From: Longispora fulva | GTDB lineage: Bacteria; Actinomycetota; Actinomycetes; Mycobacteriales; Micromonosporaceae | NCBI RefSeq assembly: GCF_015751905.1 | Contig: NZ_JADOUF010000001.1 | Coordinates: 1,984,001-2,048,000, forward strand | Length of the DNA stretch: 64,000 nucleotides | Direction of reading: 5' to 3' | Shown: positions 17,512 to 26,540 of the stretch, piece after piece | Layout: each line of letters starts with the position of its first letter | Numbering within the stretch: the first letter of the stretch is position 1 | The notes under the pieces: generated by a model | What the model saw: only the letters and a program-made list of their open reading frames with translations | The model's database searches: none | Told to the model about the DNA's origin: nothing | Made by a program: the position numbers and the translations under genes

Positions 17512-19257
17512 TTAGGAGACGGACATGGTCTCGTTGCTCATCCGGGCCGGGGCCGGCCCAGGACGGTTCTGGCGCATGCTCAGCACGTGCCAGGCGTCCT
17601 GGAAGTCGTTGCTCTGGATGCCGTTCAACTTGGCGATCTTCGGGCCGATGTCGTCGTACAGCTGCTCGGCGGTGCGCCCGTCGATCTCGTCGAACTCGTA
17701 CACCCGGAAGTTCTGCGGCTTGTAGGACATGTCGAGATCCTTGACGAGCCAGCGGTAGTTGGCGTCGAGCAGGCGCTGGCTGGCGTCGGGGAACTTGCGC
17801 AGCTTCATCCCGTACGCCTCCGGCTTGGCCCCCATCAGGGACTTGGGCGCGACGAAGTACCGGTTGACGTTGAAGTAGTTGATGTACTCGGCGTTGCGCT
17901 CCAGGAAGGCCGTGGTCTCGGCGAAGTTCGCCTCGTCCTCGTGCGGCATGCCGGTGATGATCTCCAGGTCCGCCCAGATGCCGATCTCCTTGCACCAGCG
18001 CAGCACCCGCTCGGCCTCGTTGAGCTTCACCCGCTTGTCGATGATCTTCAGCATCTTGGTGCTGGCGGTCTCCAGGCCGAACGTCAGCTTGCGGCACCCG
18101 GACTCCGCGAGCATCTCCAGCCGCTCGTAGGTGAGGCTGTTGAACCGCGCGCAGTCCGACCAGTTCAGGTTGACCCCATTCAGGACCACCCGGCTGGAGA
18201 ACTCCTCGACGAACCCGTTCACCAGGTTGAAGTAGTTGTTGAACAGGTACAGGTACGGGGTGTCGTACTTCTCCGTCAGCCCCACCATGTCGCTGATGAT
18301 GTCGTCGACGGTGGCGTGCACCAGCTTGTTGCGGTCCAGGCTCTCGGTGCAGAACGCGCAGTTGTACGGGCAGTTGTAGTTGAAGACGTACGGCATGACG
18401 AGCTTGCCGACGGCCCCGTTGCCCACGTTCTGGGCGTTGGCGTCGTTGGCCATCCAGCTGAGGTAGGCGGGGAACTGGTAGAGCTGCATCCGGTTCCACT
18501 GCTCGTCGGTGGCCTGCTTGCGCGGGCTCGCCTCGGGCCGCGAGCGGACGAAGTTGTGGTAGTCGTCGAGCTTCAGCCCGTCGAAGTCCGGCGCGATGAT
18601 CCGGTGCACGGCGTCGGGCGAGCGCAGCACCGAGTTGCCCATCAGCCGGGCGACGCCGGGCCGCACCACCGGCAGCAGCTGGCGCCGGTTGGCCAGCAGC
18701 CCCTCGATGATGTCGACGAACACGTCCTCGCCGGGACCGGTCACCGCGGTGAACTGCGAGATGCAGGTCGACCACCAGCCGTGGAAGGCGTCCTTGAACT
18801 GCATCAGGTAGTCCAGGTTGTTGCCGCCCAGCACCACCGGCTTGCCGTAGTGCCGCTTGATGTGCGCGGCCAGCACGAGCGCCGAGTTCATCTCCAGGAA
18901 CGAGAAGTCTCCGCCGGCGGAGACGCCGACCACGTCGGCGGCGGCGATGTCCTTGCCCTCCAGCATCCGGCCGGCGAAGGTGTCCAGGAACTCGTTCTCG
19001 CCGCCGTTGGCGTAGTCGAGGAACGTCCGCTCATCGTAGAACGGCCGGAGGTCGGCCTTCGTGAACTCCTCGGCCCGCCACATCCGCAACAGGTCGGAGT
19101 TGAGGTCGTTGAGGTCCACCTCGTACCCGGCCTGACGCAGGCTGGCGGTGACGATCCCGGTACCGAACGGTGGCAGGTTCATCCGGGTGAACATCGGTTG
19201 TTCGCCGGGCGCGACGATGATGAGCACCCGGCCCGGGCTGCGCTCGTTGGCGGTCAT
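17512..19257 (-). CDS. cobalamin-binding radical SAM enzyme
   Basis: The 581-residue protein has an N-terminal B12-binding-type region (ending near residue 200, with DVVGVSAGGD and PVVLGGNN) and a radical SAM core with NYNCPYNCAFC near residue 295. The layout matches RiPP-maturation B12 radical SAM proteins, many of which C-methylate a peptide. Other B12 radical SAM chemistry is possible. The start at 19257 lies five bases after the glycosyltransferase stop, and the peptide gene begins 10 bases after its end. The direct adjacency supports action on that peptide. Confidence 0.88.
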   Translation of the reverse strand: MTANERSPGRVLIIVAPGEQPMFTRMNLPPFGTGIVTASLRQAGYEVDLNDLNSDLLRMWRAEEFTKADLRPFYDERTFLDYANGGENEFLDTFAGRMLEGKDIAAADVVGVSAGGDFSFLEMNSALVLAAHIKRHYGKPVVLGGNNLDYLMQFKDAFHGWWSTCISQFTAVTGPGEDVFVDIIEGLLANRRQLLPVVRPGVARLMGNSVLRSPDAVHRIIAPDFDGLKLDDYHNFVRSRPEASPRKQATDEQWNRMQLYQFPAYLSWMANDANAQNVGNGAVGKLVMPYVFNYNCPYNCAFCTESLDRNKLVHATVDDIISDMVGLTEKYDTPYLYLFNNYFNLVNGFVEEFSSRVVLNGVNLNWSDCARFNSLTYERLEMLAESGCRKLTFGLETASTKMLKIIDKRVKLNEAERVLRWCKEIGIWADLEIITGMPHEDEANFAETTAFLERNAEYINYFNVNRYFVAPKSLMGAKPEAYGMKLRKFPDASQRLLDANYRWLVKDLDMSYKPQNFRVYEFDEIDGRTAEQLYDDIGPKIAKLNGIQSNDFQDAWHVLSMRQNRPGPAPARMSNETMSVS

Positions 19258-19262
19258 AGTGA

Positions 19263-20399
19263 TCAACCTTTCCGGACAGCGTCGAGTGCGTGTGTCGAAC
19301 TGATCAGAGCGGCGGCGGTCGGCAGCGGTGCCAACGCCCGCGACTCCGCGGCGAATTCGGCCGCCGCGGCGCGGTAGCCCGGTTCCTCCAGCACCGCACG
19401 GACCGCCGCGCGCAGGTCCGCGGCGGTCACCCGGTCGGCGGGCAACGTGATGCCGAGGCCGAGTTCCGCGCAGCGGTCGGCGATGTGGTGCTGGTCGTTG
19501 GCGATCGGCACCAGCACCAGCGGCAGGCCGCGGACCAGGGCCCGCGATACGGTCCCCCAGCCGGCGTGGGTGACGACCGCCGCGGCCTGGTCGAAGAGCG
19601 GGTCGTGCGGCGTCGGTCCGAGGAACCGGACGTTGGCGGGGGCCTCGACTACACCGGCGGGGTGCGTGACGAGGCCGGTGACCTCCAGGCCGCCGAGGGC
19701 CTCGGCGACCGCAGCCAGGTACCGGTCCTGCGAGTAGGCCGCGCCGGCCAGCGTGGGCGCCGCGGCGGTGCTGGCGCTCACCACCACCGTCGGATTCTCC
19801 ACCGGGGTACGCGGTCGGGGCGCGCTCGCCGTCGGCGCCAGCGGGCCGACGAGCCTCACCGGCGCGGGCAGCTCCGCGACACCGGCGAACCGGGGCGTGG
19901 TGGGGATCAGGTGCAGCCACGGCGAGAGGCGGCCGAGCAGGTTGTGCCCGTCGTCGGGCAGCCCGAGCGCTTTCAGGGTGGTCTGCGGCGCGAACGCGTC
20001 GACGGCGTGGGCGGGGATGAAGTGCCGGTAGGCGTCGGGCTCCGGCACCGGGCTGCAGCACAGTGACACCCACGGCAGCCCGAGCAGCTCCGCGGCGAGG
20101 CCGCCTCCGGGCATCATCACGTCGGCGACTATCAGGTCCGCGCGGTGCTCCCGGGCATGGTCGGCGATGTCGCGGGTCATGTCCTCGACGTCGCCGAGGA
20201 ACAGGTGTCGGAACAGGGTCCCGCCGTCGGCGGAGAACACCAGCGCGGCCGGCAGGGGGCCGCCCAGCCGCCACCGGCCGGTCGGCGACCCGGCGAAGAC
20301 GGCGACGTCGTGCCCCTGGGCGCGCAGCTGGGCCCCGAGCGCCGCCATCGGCTCGGTGTGGCCCGGCGGGTGGAATGGGACGAGCAGGATCCTGGTCAT
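19263..20399 (-). CDS. GT1-type glycosyltransferase (macrolide glycosyltransferase-like)
   Basis: The 378-residue protein begins MTRILLVPFHPPGHTEPM, the acceptor-side loop of GT1 enzymes, and has a C-terminal donor motif (VTHAGWGTVSRALVRGLPLVLVP followed by NDQHHIADRC) that matches MGT/UGT family enzymes. These transfer sugar from a nucleotide donor to a natural product. It overlaps the nucleotidyltransferase by ATGA, so donor synthesis and transfer are co-expressed. Acceptor and sugar are unknown. Confidence 0.9.
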   Translation of the reverse strand: MTRILLVPFHPPGHTEPMAALGAQLRAQGHDVAVFAGSPTGRWRLGGPLPAALVFSADGGTLFRHLFLGDVEDMTRDIADHAREHRADLIVADVMMPGGGLAAELLGLPWVSLCCSPVPEPDAYRHFIPAHAVDAFAPQTTLKALGLPDDGHNLLGRLSPWLHLIPTTPRFAGVAELPAPVRLVGPLAPTASAPRPRTPVENPTVVVSASTAAAPTLAGAAYSQDRYLAAVAEALGGLEVTGLVTHPAGVVEAPANVRFLGPTPHDPLFDQAAAVVTHAGWGTVSRALVRGLPLVLVPIANDQHHIADRCAELGLGITLPADRVTAADLRAAVRAVLEEPGYRAAAAEFAAESRALAPLPTAAALISSTHALDAVRKG

Positions 20400-21175
20400 G
20401 ACCGCCACGCGTCCTCGGTCTCCAGCCGCTCCCGGACCCGCAGGACACCTTCGGGGGTACCGATGTCGAAGAACTCGCCGTCCGTGAAGGGCAACGCGCG
20501 CACCGTCAGCCCTGCGGCCACGGCGGCGACGAACACGTCGGTGAGCACCAGCTCGCCCTGACCGGGGCGCGCGGATCCGACGACGTCGTGCAGCAGCCGG
20601 GTGAAGGCCGGCGACCAGACCGCGATGCCCCACGTGTTCTCGGCCGGCGGGTGTTCCGGTTTGTCCACGATCGCCAGCACCCGGTGGGTGCCGGGTTCGA
20701 TGACGACCGGGGCCAGGGCCCGCGGGTTCTCCGTCGGGAACACCCCGAGGCTCAGGTCGGCGCGGTGCCGGTCGTGGAACTCCAGCAGCCGCGCGTAGCA
20801 GTCGTCCGGGGTGAAGACGGTGTCCGCCATGCCCATGCACACTGTGCCGTCGGCGACGAACGGGTACGCCAGGTCCAGCGCGTGCGGCAGGCCCAGCGGC
20901 TCCTCCTGGCACACGTAGCCGAGGTCGAGGCCGAGGTGGCGTCCCGAGCCGAGGTAACGCAGGAGTTCGGTCTTCTCCGGCGACAGGACGAGCACCGCGC
21001 TGTCGACCCCGGCCCGACCCATGGCGCCGAGCACGTGTTCCACGGCGGCCTTCGGCAGCGGTCTGCCGTCGACCGTGCGGTAGCCGACCTGGATGAGTTC
21101 CTTCGGCGCCCGGTAGGGGCGCAGTCGCGAGCCCGTGCCGGCGGCGGGTACGACGCCGAACCGCCTGCTGGTCAT
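20396..21175 (-). CDS. sugar-1-phosphate nucleotidyltransferase (RmlA/GalU-like)
   Basis: The protein starts MTSRRFGVVPAAGTGSRLRP, whose G-x-G-x-R-L-x-P loop followed by K in APKELIQVG is the signature of nucleotidyltransferases that make dTDP- or UDP-sugars. It is about 259 residues, close to short forms of the family. The ATG at 21175 is chosen over the in-frame ATG at 21181 because GGGGAG then lies about six bases upstream. It is the first gene of the minus-strand operon. No dehydratase or other deoxysugar genes follow, so it may supply a simple hexose. Confidence 0.88.
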   Translation of the reverse strand: MTSRRFGVVPAAGTGSRLRPYRAPKELIQVGYRTVDGRPLPKAAVEHVLGAMGRAGVDSAVLVLSPEKTELLRYLGSGRHLGLDLGYVCQEEPLGLPHALDLAYPFVADGTVCMGMADTVFTPDDCYARLLEFHDRHRADLSLGVFPTENPRALAPVVIEPGTHRVLAIVDKPEHPPAENTWGIAVWSPAFTRLLHDVVGSARPGQGELVLTDVFVAAVAAGLTVRALPFTDGEFFDIGTPEGVLRVRERLETEDAWRS

Positions 21176-21362
21176 GCGCATCTCCCCTGGTGGTCGTCAC
21201 GCGGCGAAGCGCCTGCTAACCCGGCGTTGACGGCAACGTATTGATGGGTTGCTGTGTTTTTGCTGCGGTGGCGTTGCGGTGCCGATCGAAGCTGCTGACA
21301 TCGCCGTATCGACATGTCTAGGCTTCCTCTCGCCGGTCCAGGCGTAGTGGAGGGCGAGCCAG
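21176..21362. promoter_or_regulatory. divergent promoter region of the minus operon and the exporter
   Basis: This 187-base gap separates two head-to-head operons and must hold both promoters. It is AT-richer around 21225-21260 (TTGACG at 21227-21232, T-rich stretch after 21249). No clear operator palindrome was seen. A GGAGG site at about 21349 serves the exporter gene. Confidence 0.4.
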
Positions 21363-22304
21363 ATGGCGGAAGTGGTACTGCGCTGCGACGGGTTGCGCAA
21401 AAGATTCGGTGACCTGGTCGCTGTGGACGACCTGAGCTTCACCATCACCGAGGGCGAGACGTACGGCCTGCTCGGCCCCAACGGGGCGGGGAAGACCACG
21501 AGCATCTCGATGATGGTGGGGGTACTCGCCCGCGACGCCGGCGCGGTGACGATCGACGGCGAACCCGTCGACGTGCACCGCACGGCCGTCAAGCGCCTGA
21601 TCGGCTACGTGCCGCAGCAGATGGCGCTGTACCCCGACCTGACCGCCGCGGAGAACCTGCGCTTCTTCGGCCGGCTCTACGGGCTGTCCGGCGCCGCGCT
21701 GCGCCAACGGGTCGCGGAGGTGCTCGACGTCGTCGGCCTCGCCGACCGCGCGAAGGAACGGGTCTTCAAGTTCTCCGGCGGCATGGCGCGCCGGCTGCAC
21801 ATCGGCGCCGGCCTGCTCCACCGGCCCCGGCTCCTCGTTCTCGACGAGCCGACCGCCGGCGTCGACCCGCAGAGCCGCAACGCGATCCTGGACAGTGTCC
21901 AGCAGCTCGCCGGCACAGGGGTCGCCGTCCTCTACACCACGCACTACATCGAGGAAGCCGAGCGGCTGTGCGACCGGGTCGGCATCATCGACGGCGGCCG
22001 GCTGCGGGCCGAGGGCACCCGCCGCGAGCTGATCACCATGGTGGGCGGCCACGACGAGGTCCGCCTCGGGGTCGACGGCGACCTCGCCGCCATCACCAAG
22101 GCCCTGGCCATGCTGCCCGGGGTGTCGCACGTGGACGCGAAGGACTCGGGGATCCAACTGCTGGCCATCGAGGCCGGGTCGCTGCTGCCCGACATCCTCG
22201 GCGCCGCCGGCCGCGCCGGGGCCGTCATCCGGTCCGTCGAGGTCACCGAACCCAACCTGGAGGCCGTCTTCCTCCACCTCACCGGGAAGGCGTTGCGAGA
22301 CTGA
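21363..22304 (+). CDS. ABC exporter ATP-binding protein
   Basis: The 313-residue protein has Walker A GPNGAGKTT (about residues 39-47), the signature SGGMARRL and Walker B LVLDEPTAGVD, with a C-terminal extension typical of DrrA-like antibiotic exporters. It pairs with the two permeases downstream, with a TGATG overlap to the first. GGAGG precedes the ATG. It probably powers export of the cluster product and may give self-resistance. Confidence 0.93.
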   Translation: MAEVVLRCDGLRKRFGDLVAVDDLSFTITEGETYGLLGPNGAGKTTSISMMVGVLARDAGAVTIDGEPVDVHRTAVKRLIGYVPQQMALYPDLTAAENLRFFGRLYGLSGAALRQRVAEVLDVVGLADRAKERVFKFSGGMARRLHIGAGLLHRPRLLVLDEPTAGVDPQSRNAILDSVQQLAGTGVAVLYTTHYIEEAERLCDRVGIIDGGRLRAEGTRRELITMVGGHDEVRLGVDGDLAAITKALAMLPGVSHVDAKDSGIQLLAIEAGSLLPDILGAAGRAGAVIRSVEVTEPNLEAVFLHLTGKALRD

Positions 22305-23473
22305 TGCGGGCAGCGTTCATCATCGCCGGCAAGGACCTGCGCCAGCACCTGCGCAACACCACGATGCTGCTGTTCGCCCTCGTGCTGCCGTTGGGGCTGG
22401 CGTTCCTGTTCGGCAGCGTGCTCAACGACGCCGGCAGCGGGTTCCACGCCCGGTTCGTCGTGGCCGACGAGGACCACGGGCCGTCGGCCACCGCGTTCAT
22501 CGACGGCACCCTCGTCGCGGTCGCAAAGGCCTCCACCGTCGACATCCAGCACGTCGACACCGCCACGGAGGCCGCCCGACGCGTCGGCAGCGGCAAGGTC
22601 GACGCCGCGTTCGTGATCCCGGCCGGATTCTCCGCCGACACCGCCGCCGGGCGCACAGCCACCCTGCGCGTGATCGGCGGGGCCGGCTCGGAGATCGCCT
22701 CCTACATGGCGCGCGAGGTCGCCCAGGCGTACGCCGCCGACGTGCGCAGCGGACAGCTCGCCGTGGCGGTGACCCGGGCGGGCGGCGTCGAGGTCGGCGA
22801 CCCGCAACAGCTCGCCGGCCGGACGCAGGCCACCCAGCCGGAGCTGACGCTGCGCACGGAGGTCACGGCCTACCGCAAGGAACTGGGCACCAGCACCTAC
22901 TACGCCGCGGGCTCCGCGGTGTTCTTCCTGTTCTTCGTGGCCATGCTCAGCATCAACGGCATCCTGCTCGAACGCGGCAACGCCACCATGACCCGGCTCG
23001 TGGTCGCACCGGTGCCGCGGCCGGCGATCCTGACCGGCAAGCTGCTCAGCGGCGTCATCATAGGCCTGATCGCGATGACGGTCCTGGTGGCCACCTCCAC
23101 GCTGCTGCTCGGCGCCGACTGGGGCGACCCACTCGGGGTCGCCCTGCTGATCGTGTCGCTGGTGCTGGCGTCGACCGGCCTGATGGCGCTGATCGCCTCG
23201 GTCGCGCACTCCAGCGAGCACGGCACCAACTGGATGTCCGGCGTGACGGTGCTGCTGGGCATCTTCGGCGGCTCGTTCACACCGAAGGCGCACCTCGGGC
23301 CGCTGGCCTGGCTCGGCTACCTGACCCCGCACCGCTGGTTCCTCACCGGCCTGTCCGACCTCGCCGGCGACGGCCTGCGGGGCGCCGTCGTGCCGGTGCT
23401 CGTCCTCCTCGGCGTGGCCGCCGCGACCTTCGGGCTGACCCTGCTGCGCGTCGGAAAGGTGCTGAGCGCGTGA
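22304..23473 (+). CDS. ABC-2 type permease
   Basis: The 389-residue protein has one N-terminal membrane helix, a large extracytoplasmic region (about residues 40-190) and five C-terminal helices, the usual ABC-2/ABC2_membrane_3 layout. It begins inside the ATPase stop codon. Together with the next gene it forms a heterodimeric membrane channel for the exporter. Confidence 0.9.
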   Translation: MRAAFIIAGKDLRQHLRNTTMLLFALVLPLGLAFLFGSVLNDAGSGFHARFVVADEDHGPSATAFIDGTLVAVAKASTVDIQHVDTATEAARRVGSGKVDAAFVIPAGFSADTAAGRTATLRVIGGAGSEIASYMAREVAQAYAADVRSGQLAVAVTRAGGVEVGDPQQLAGRTQATQPELTLRTEVTAYRKELGTSTYYAAGSAVFFLFFVAMLSINGILLERGNATMTRLVVAPVPRPAILTGKLLSGVIIGLIAMTVLVATSTLLLGADWGDPLGVALLIVSLVLASTGLMALIASVAHSSEHGTNWMSGVTVLLGIFGGSFTPKAHLGPLAWLGYLTPHRWFLTGLSDLAGDGLRGAVVPVLVLLGVAAATFGLTLLRVGKVLSA

Positions 23474-24630
23474 TGACGGTGCTGACGATCGCCGGGGTGC
23501 AGCTCCGACGCCTGTTCCGCTACAAGTTCAACATCTTCTGGGTGGTCATCGCGCCGCTGCTGTTCGTCTTCATGCTCGGGATCATGCTCAATGGCGGCCA
23601 CACCCCGAAGCTGGGCCTGGTCGTCACCGGCGACGGGCCGATGACCCAGCGGCTGACCGCCGCGCTGCGCACCGACGGGCGGTTCTCCGTCGAGCAACGC
23701 GACAGCACCGAGCAGCTGCGCTCCGACGTGGAACACGGCATCCTGCACGCCGGCCTCGTGATCCCCACCGGCCTCGACGACCAGCTGCGCTCCGGCAGCC
23801 CGGCCCAGGTGACCTTCGTGGCCCGCCCCAACGACCCGTTCGCCAGCGACCTGGCGGTGTGGGCGCAGTCCGTGGTCAACCAGCAGTCGGCGCTGGCCCG
23901 TGCCGCCCGGGTCGCCACCGCCGAGGGTGCCGCGACGTTCCCGCAGAACCTGGACCGCGCGATGACCATCGACGTCGCCGGCGTCACCGTGGCCACCAGC
24001 ACCGCGGGGAAGGCCACGTTCCCGACCGGGCTCAACCCGTTCGCGTTGATGGCCCCGTCCATGCTGTTGATGTACATCTTCCTCACCTCACTCACCGCGG
24101 CGCTCCGCATGATCGAGGCCCGCCGGTTGGGCATCACCCGCCGGATGTACGCCACGCCCACCCCGGTCCGCGCCATCGTCGCCGGGGAGGCGCTGGGCCG
24201 GTTCGCGATCGCGCTCATCCAGGGCCTGATCGTGATGGTCGGATCCTCGCTGCTGTTCGGCGTCGACTGGGGCAGCCCGGTGGGCGCGGTGGCCCTGGTG
24301 GTGCTGTTCAGCATGGTGGGCAGCGGGGTGGCGATGCTGATCGGGGCGACACTGCGCGGCGAGAACCAGGCCCTCGCGGTCTCCCTCGCCCTCGGCCTCG
24401 GACTCGCCGCACTCGGCGGCACCATGGTGCCCCTCGAGGTGCTCAGCCCCACCCGGCAGCTGATCGCCCGGTTCACCCCGCACGCCTGGGCGTACGAGGG
24501 CTTCGCCGAGATCGTCCGCCGCGGCGGTGGCATCGCCGACATCCTCCCCCAACTCGGGGCACTCGCCGGATTCGCCGTGGTGCTGTTCACGCTCGGCGCG
24601 TGGCAGCTGCGACGAAGTATTGTGAGGTGA
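23470..24630 (+). CDS. ABC-2 type permease
   Basis: This 386-residue protein repeats the layout of the previous permease (N-terminal helix, external domain, C-terminal helices) with low identity. GTG at 23470 overlaps the previous stop; ATG at 23473 is the alternative. It completes the exporter and is the last gene likely to belong to the cluster. Confidence 0.9.
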   Translation: MMTVLTIAGVQLRRLFRYKFNIFWVVIAPLLFVFMLGIMLNGGHTPKLGLVVTGDGPMTQRLTAALRTDGRFSVEQRDSTEQLRSDVEHGILHAGLVIPTGLDDQLRSGSPAQVTFVARPNDPFASDLAVWAQSVVNQQSALARAARVATAEGAATFPQNLDRAMTIDVAGVTVATSTAGKATFPTGLNPFALMAPSMLLMYIFLTSLTAALRMIEARRLGITRRMYATPTPVRAIVAGEALGRFAIALIQGLIVMVGSSLLFGVDWGSPVGAVALVVLFSMVGSGVAMLIGATLRGENQALAVSLALGLGLAALGGTMVPLEVLSPTRQLIARFTPHAWAYEGFAEIVRRGGGIADILPQLGALAGFAVVLFTLGAWQLRRSIVR

Positions 24631-24634
24631 CGAT

Positions 24635-25246
24635 GTGAACCCCTTGTTTCCCGCGGCCACCGAGGCGCAGGACCACTTCCGCAAGCACGGCTGGGCCTTC
24701 TGCCTCATCGGCGGCATCACGGTCATGCGCTGGAGCGGACACCGCGTCACCAAGGACATCGACGTGGCCCTCTCCGCACCGTACGGCGGGGAGATGGCCG
24801 TCATCGAGGCCATCTACGCGCGATTCCCGCCCCGCTACGACGACTCGCGCGAGCTGTCGTTCCGCAACCGGGTTGTACAGTTCGACGCCACCAACGGGAT
24901 CGGCATCGACATCGCACTCGGCAAGTCCCGCCGGCTGCTGCGCGTCGTGGCGCGCGCGTCCGAGTGGGAGGTCGAGGGTCACCGGCTGCTGACGTGCAGC
25001 GCCGAGGACCTCGTCATCAACAAGGCGCTCGCAGGCCGGGACAAGGACTGGGACGACGTCGAGGCGGTGATCGCCGCCCAGGGTGCCGCGCTGGACGCCG
25101 ATCTGGTGATGCGGGAGTTCACGCCGGTGGTGCGGCAGGGCCACCACCTGACCGATCCGCTCGGGCAGTTGCAACGTGGCGACCATCTGGAGTCGGTGGC
25201 GCGGCTGGAGAGTCTCCTCGGCCTCACAGGAACCGTCGACCGCTGA
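24635..25246 (+). CDS. nucleotidyltransferase-fold protein (AbiEii/MNT-like)
   Basis: The 203-residue protein contains CLIGGITVMRWSGHRVTKDIDVAL: a GG loop followed by DID, the hallmark of the polymerase-beta nucleotidyltransferase fold found in AbiEii and MNT toxins and in antibiotic-modifying enzymes. It starts five bases after the exporter. No antitoxin-like gene is adjacent. It could be a toxin-type, RNA- or antibiotic-modifying enzyme. The target is unknown. Confidence 0.7.
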   Translation: MNPLFPAATEAQDHFRKHGWAFCLIGGITVMRWSGHRVTKDIDVALSAPYGGEMAVIEAIYARFPPRYDDSRELSFRNRVVQFDATNGIGIDIALGKSRRLLRVVARASEWEVEGHRLLTCSAEDLVINKALAGRDKDWDDVEAVIAAQGAALDADLVMREFTPVVRQGHHLTDPLGQLQRGDHLESVARLESLLGLTGTVDR

Positions 25247-25339
25247 GCGGCACGGGCCGCGCCGGCTCTCCGAGTCTTGTCCACGGGTCGATCGAGTCGG
25301 CATCCCCGGTCACGCCTCGGGGGTGCGTTCACCGGACCG

Positions 25340-26008
25340 TCAGCGTCCGGGCGACCCGGTGGACCGCAGGCCCCGGGACAGTGCCGCGCCCCCGCTGGCG
25401 AGCACGGCCCCGGCGATGCTGAAGAAGCACGTGAGGAAGGCCGCGGCCTGGAGCAGGCCGAGGTTGATGTAGGTCCGCATCGACGACGCGTCGCTGTGCG
25501 CGAATCCGTCGATCTTCGCCTGCTGCCGGCTGACCGTGTCCAGGAAGACGTTGTCGACGAAGGCGAACGTGCCGATCGTCAGCAGCCCGATCAGGGCGCC
25601 GGCGATCACGCCGGCCAACACCGGGCCGCGCCACGTCTCGGCCCGCCGCTGGGCGAGGAAGCCGACCAGGGCCAGGAGCAGGAACACCGACACGTACGCG
25701 GTCAGGACCGCCGGCCCGTCGTCGTCCGTCACCGACGGGTGCACGACGTTGGACCAGACGATCTCGACGGACAGCGCAGCCCACGCCAGCAGGCCGATCA
25801 GGATGCCGGGGCGACGGGCCGCCCGGTCGGAAGCATGCATCGGGTACTCCCCGGTCAGGCGGGCGTCCAGCGCCCCGCGCACGATGTCCACACATAGCAG
25901 CAGCCGGCCCACGGGGCCGGTCGCGGGCAGGTCCTCCAGCAGCAGGGCGAGGTCGGCGCCGTACCGCTCGCGCCACCACCTCGGGTACAGCCCGATCAGC
26001 CGGCTCAC
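25340..26008 (-). CDS. multi-pass membrane protein, PadR-linked
   Basis: The 222-residue protein has a short amphipathic start (YPRWWRERYG) then about four membrane helices. The motif LYPRWWRERYG is common in small proteins co-encoded with PadR regulators. It starts with GTG overlapping the PadR stop. Its function is unknown. Confidence 0.8.
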   Translation of the reverse strand: MSRLIGLYPRWWRERYGADLALLLEDLPATGPVGRLLLCVDIVRGALDARLTGEYPMHASDRAARRPGILIGLLAWAALSVEIVWSNVVHPSVTDDDGPAVLTAYVSVFLLLALVGFLAQRRAETWRGPVLAGVIAGALIGLLTIGTFAFVDNVFLDTVSRQQAKIDGFAHSDASSMRTYINLGLLQAAAFLTCFFSIAGAVLASGGAALSRGLRSTGSPGR

Positions 26009-26319
26009 GCGAACGCCTCCAGCCGGCGCAGGCCCGAGCGGGACACCTCGGCGGTGTGCTCCAGGTATCCGCGCAGCGCGGCGGCCCCGGCGGCGGTCAG
26101 CCGGTACGGCCGGCGGCGGTCGCGCATCGGCAGGGTGACGACGAGCCCGCGCTGGTCGAGTCGGCTGAGCGCGCCGTAGAGCGTGCCCGGGCCGAGCCGG
26201 ACGCCGGCGAGGTCCTCGATGTCCTTGATCAGGGCGTAGCCGTGCTTGTCGCCGCCGGCCAGGCTCGTGAGGATCAGCACGCCGGGATCGGCGAACCGGC
26301 CCAGTCCCTCGAGTCCCAT
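26005..26319 (-). CDS. PadR-family transcriptional regulator
   Basis: The 104-residue protein is a PadR-type winged helix (ILTSLAGGDKHGYALIKDI near the N-terminus, then LGPGTLYGALSRLDQRGLV). It lacks the long C-terminal helix of larger PadR proteins. It is coupled to the membrane gene downstream by GTGA and probably represses itself from the palindrome at 26343-26361. Confidence 0.88.
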   Translation of the reverse strand: MGLEGLGRFADPGVLILTSLAGGDKHGYALIKDIEDLAGVRLGPGTLYGALSRLDQRGLVVTLPMRDRRRPYRLTAAGAAALRGYLEHTAEVSRSGLRRLEAFA

Positions 26320-26342
26320 CCCCGCCGCCCTCCGCCGCGCGT

Positions 26343-26361
26343 TATATCGTCCGACGTAATA
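26343..26361. promoter_or_regulatory. candidate PadR operator
   Basis: TATATCGTCCGACGTAATA is an imperfect inverted repeat lying 23 bases upstream of the PadR start. Its position and AT-rich ends fit an autoregulatory PadR site. This is inferred. Confidence 0.4.
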
Positions 26362-26540
26362 GTAGGGGCGGCGCGACTGGGACGTCAACGGCCAAGACAC
26401 CGGATCGCAGCCCCGTACGCGCCCTGACCCTCGGTTGCGGTACCCGGTTGCATTGAGTCGATTCATACGATTCGTCGTGGGCGTTGTGCGAGGCTTAGGG
26501 CGATGTTCGCGGCATGCGCACGACCCGGGACGTGGGACTG

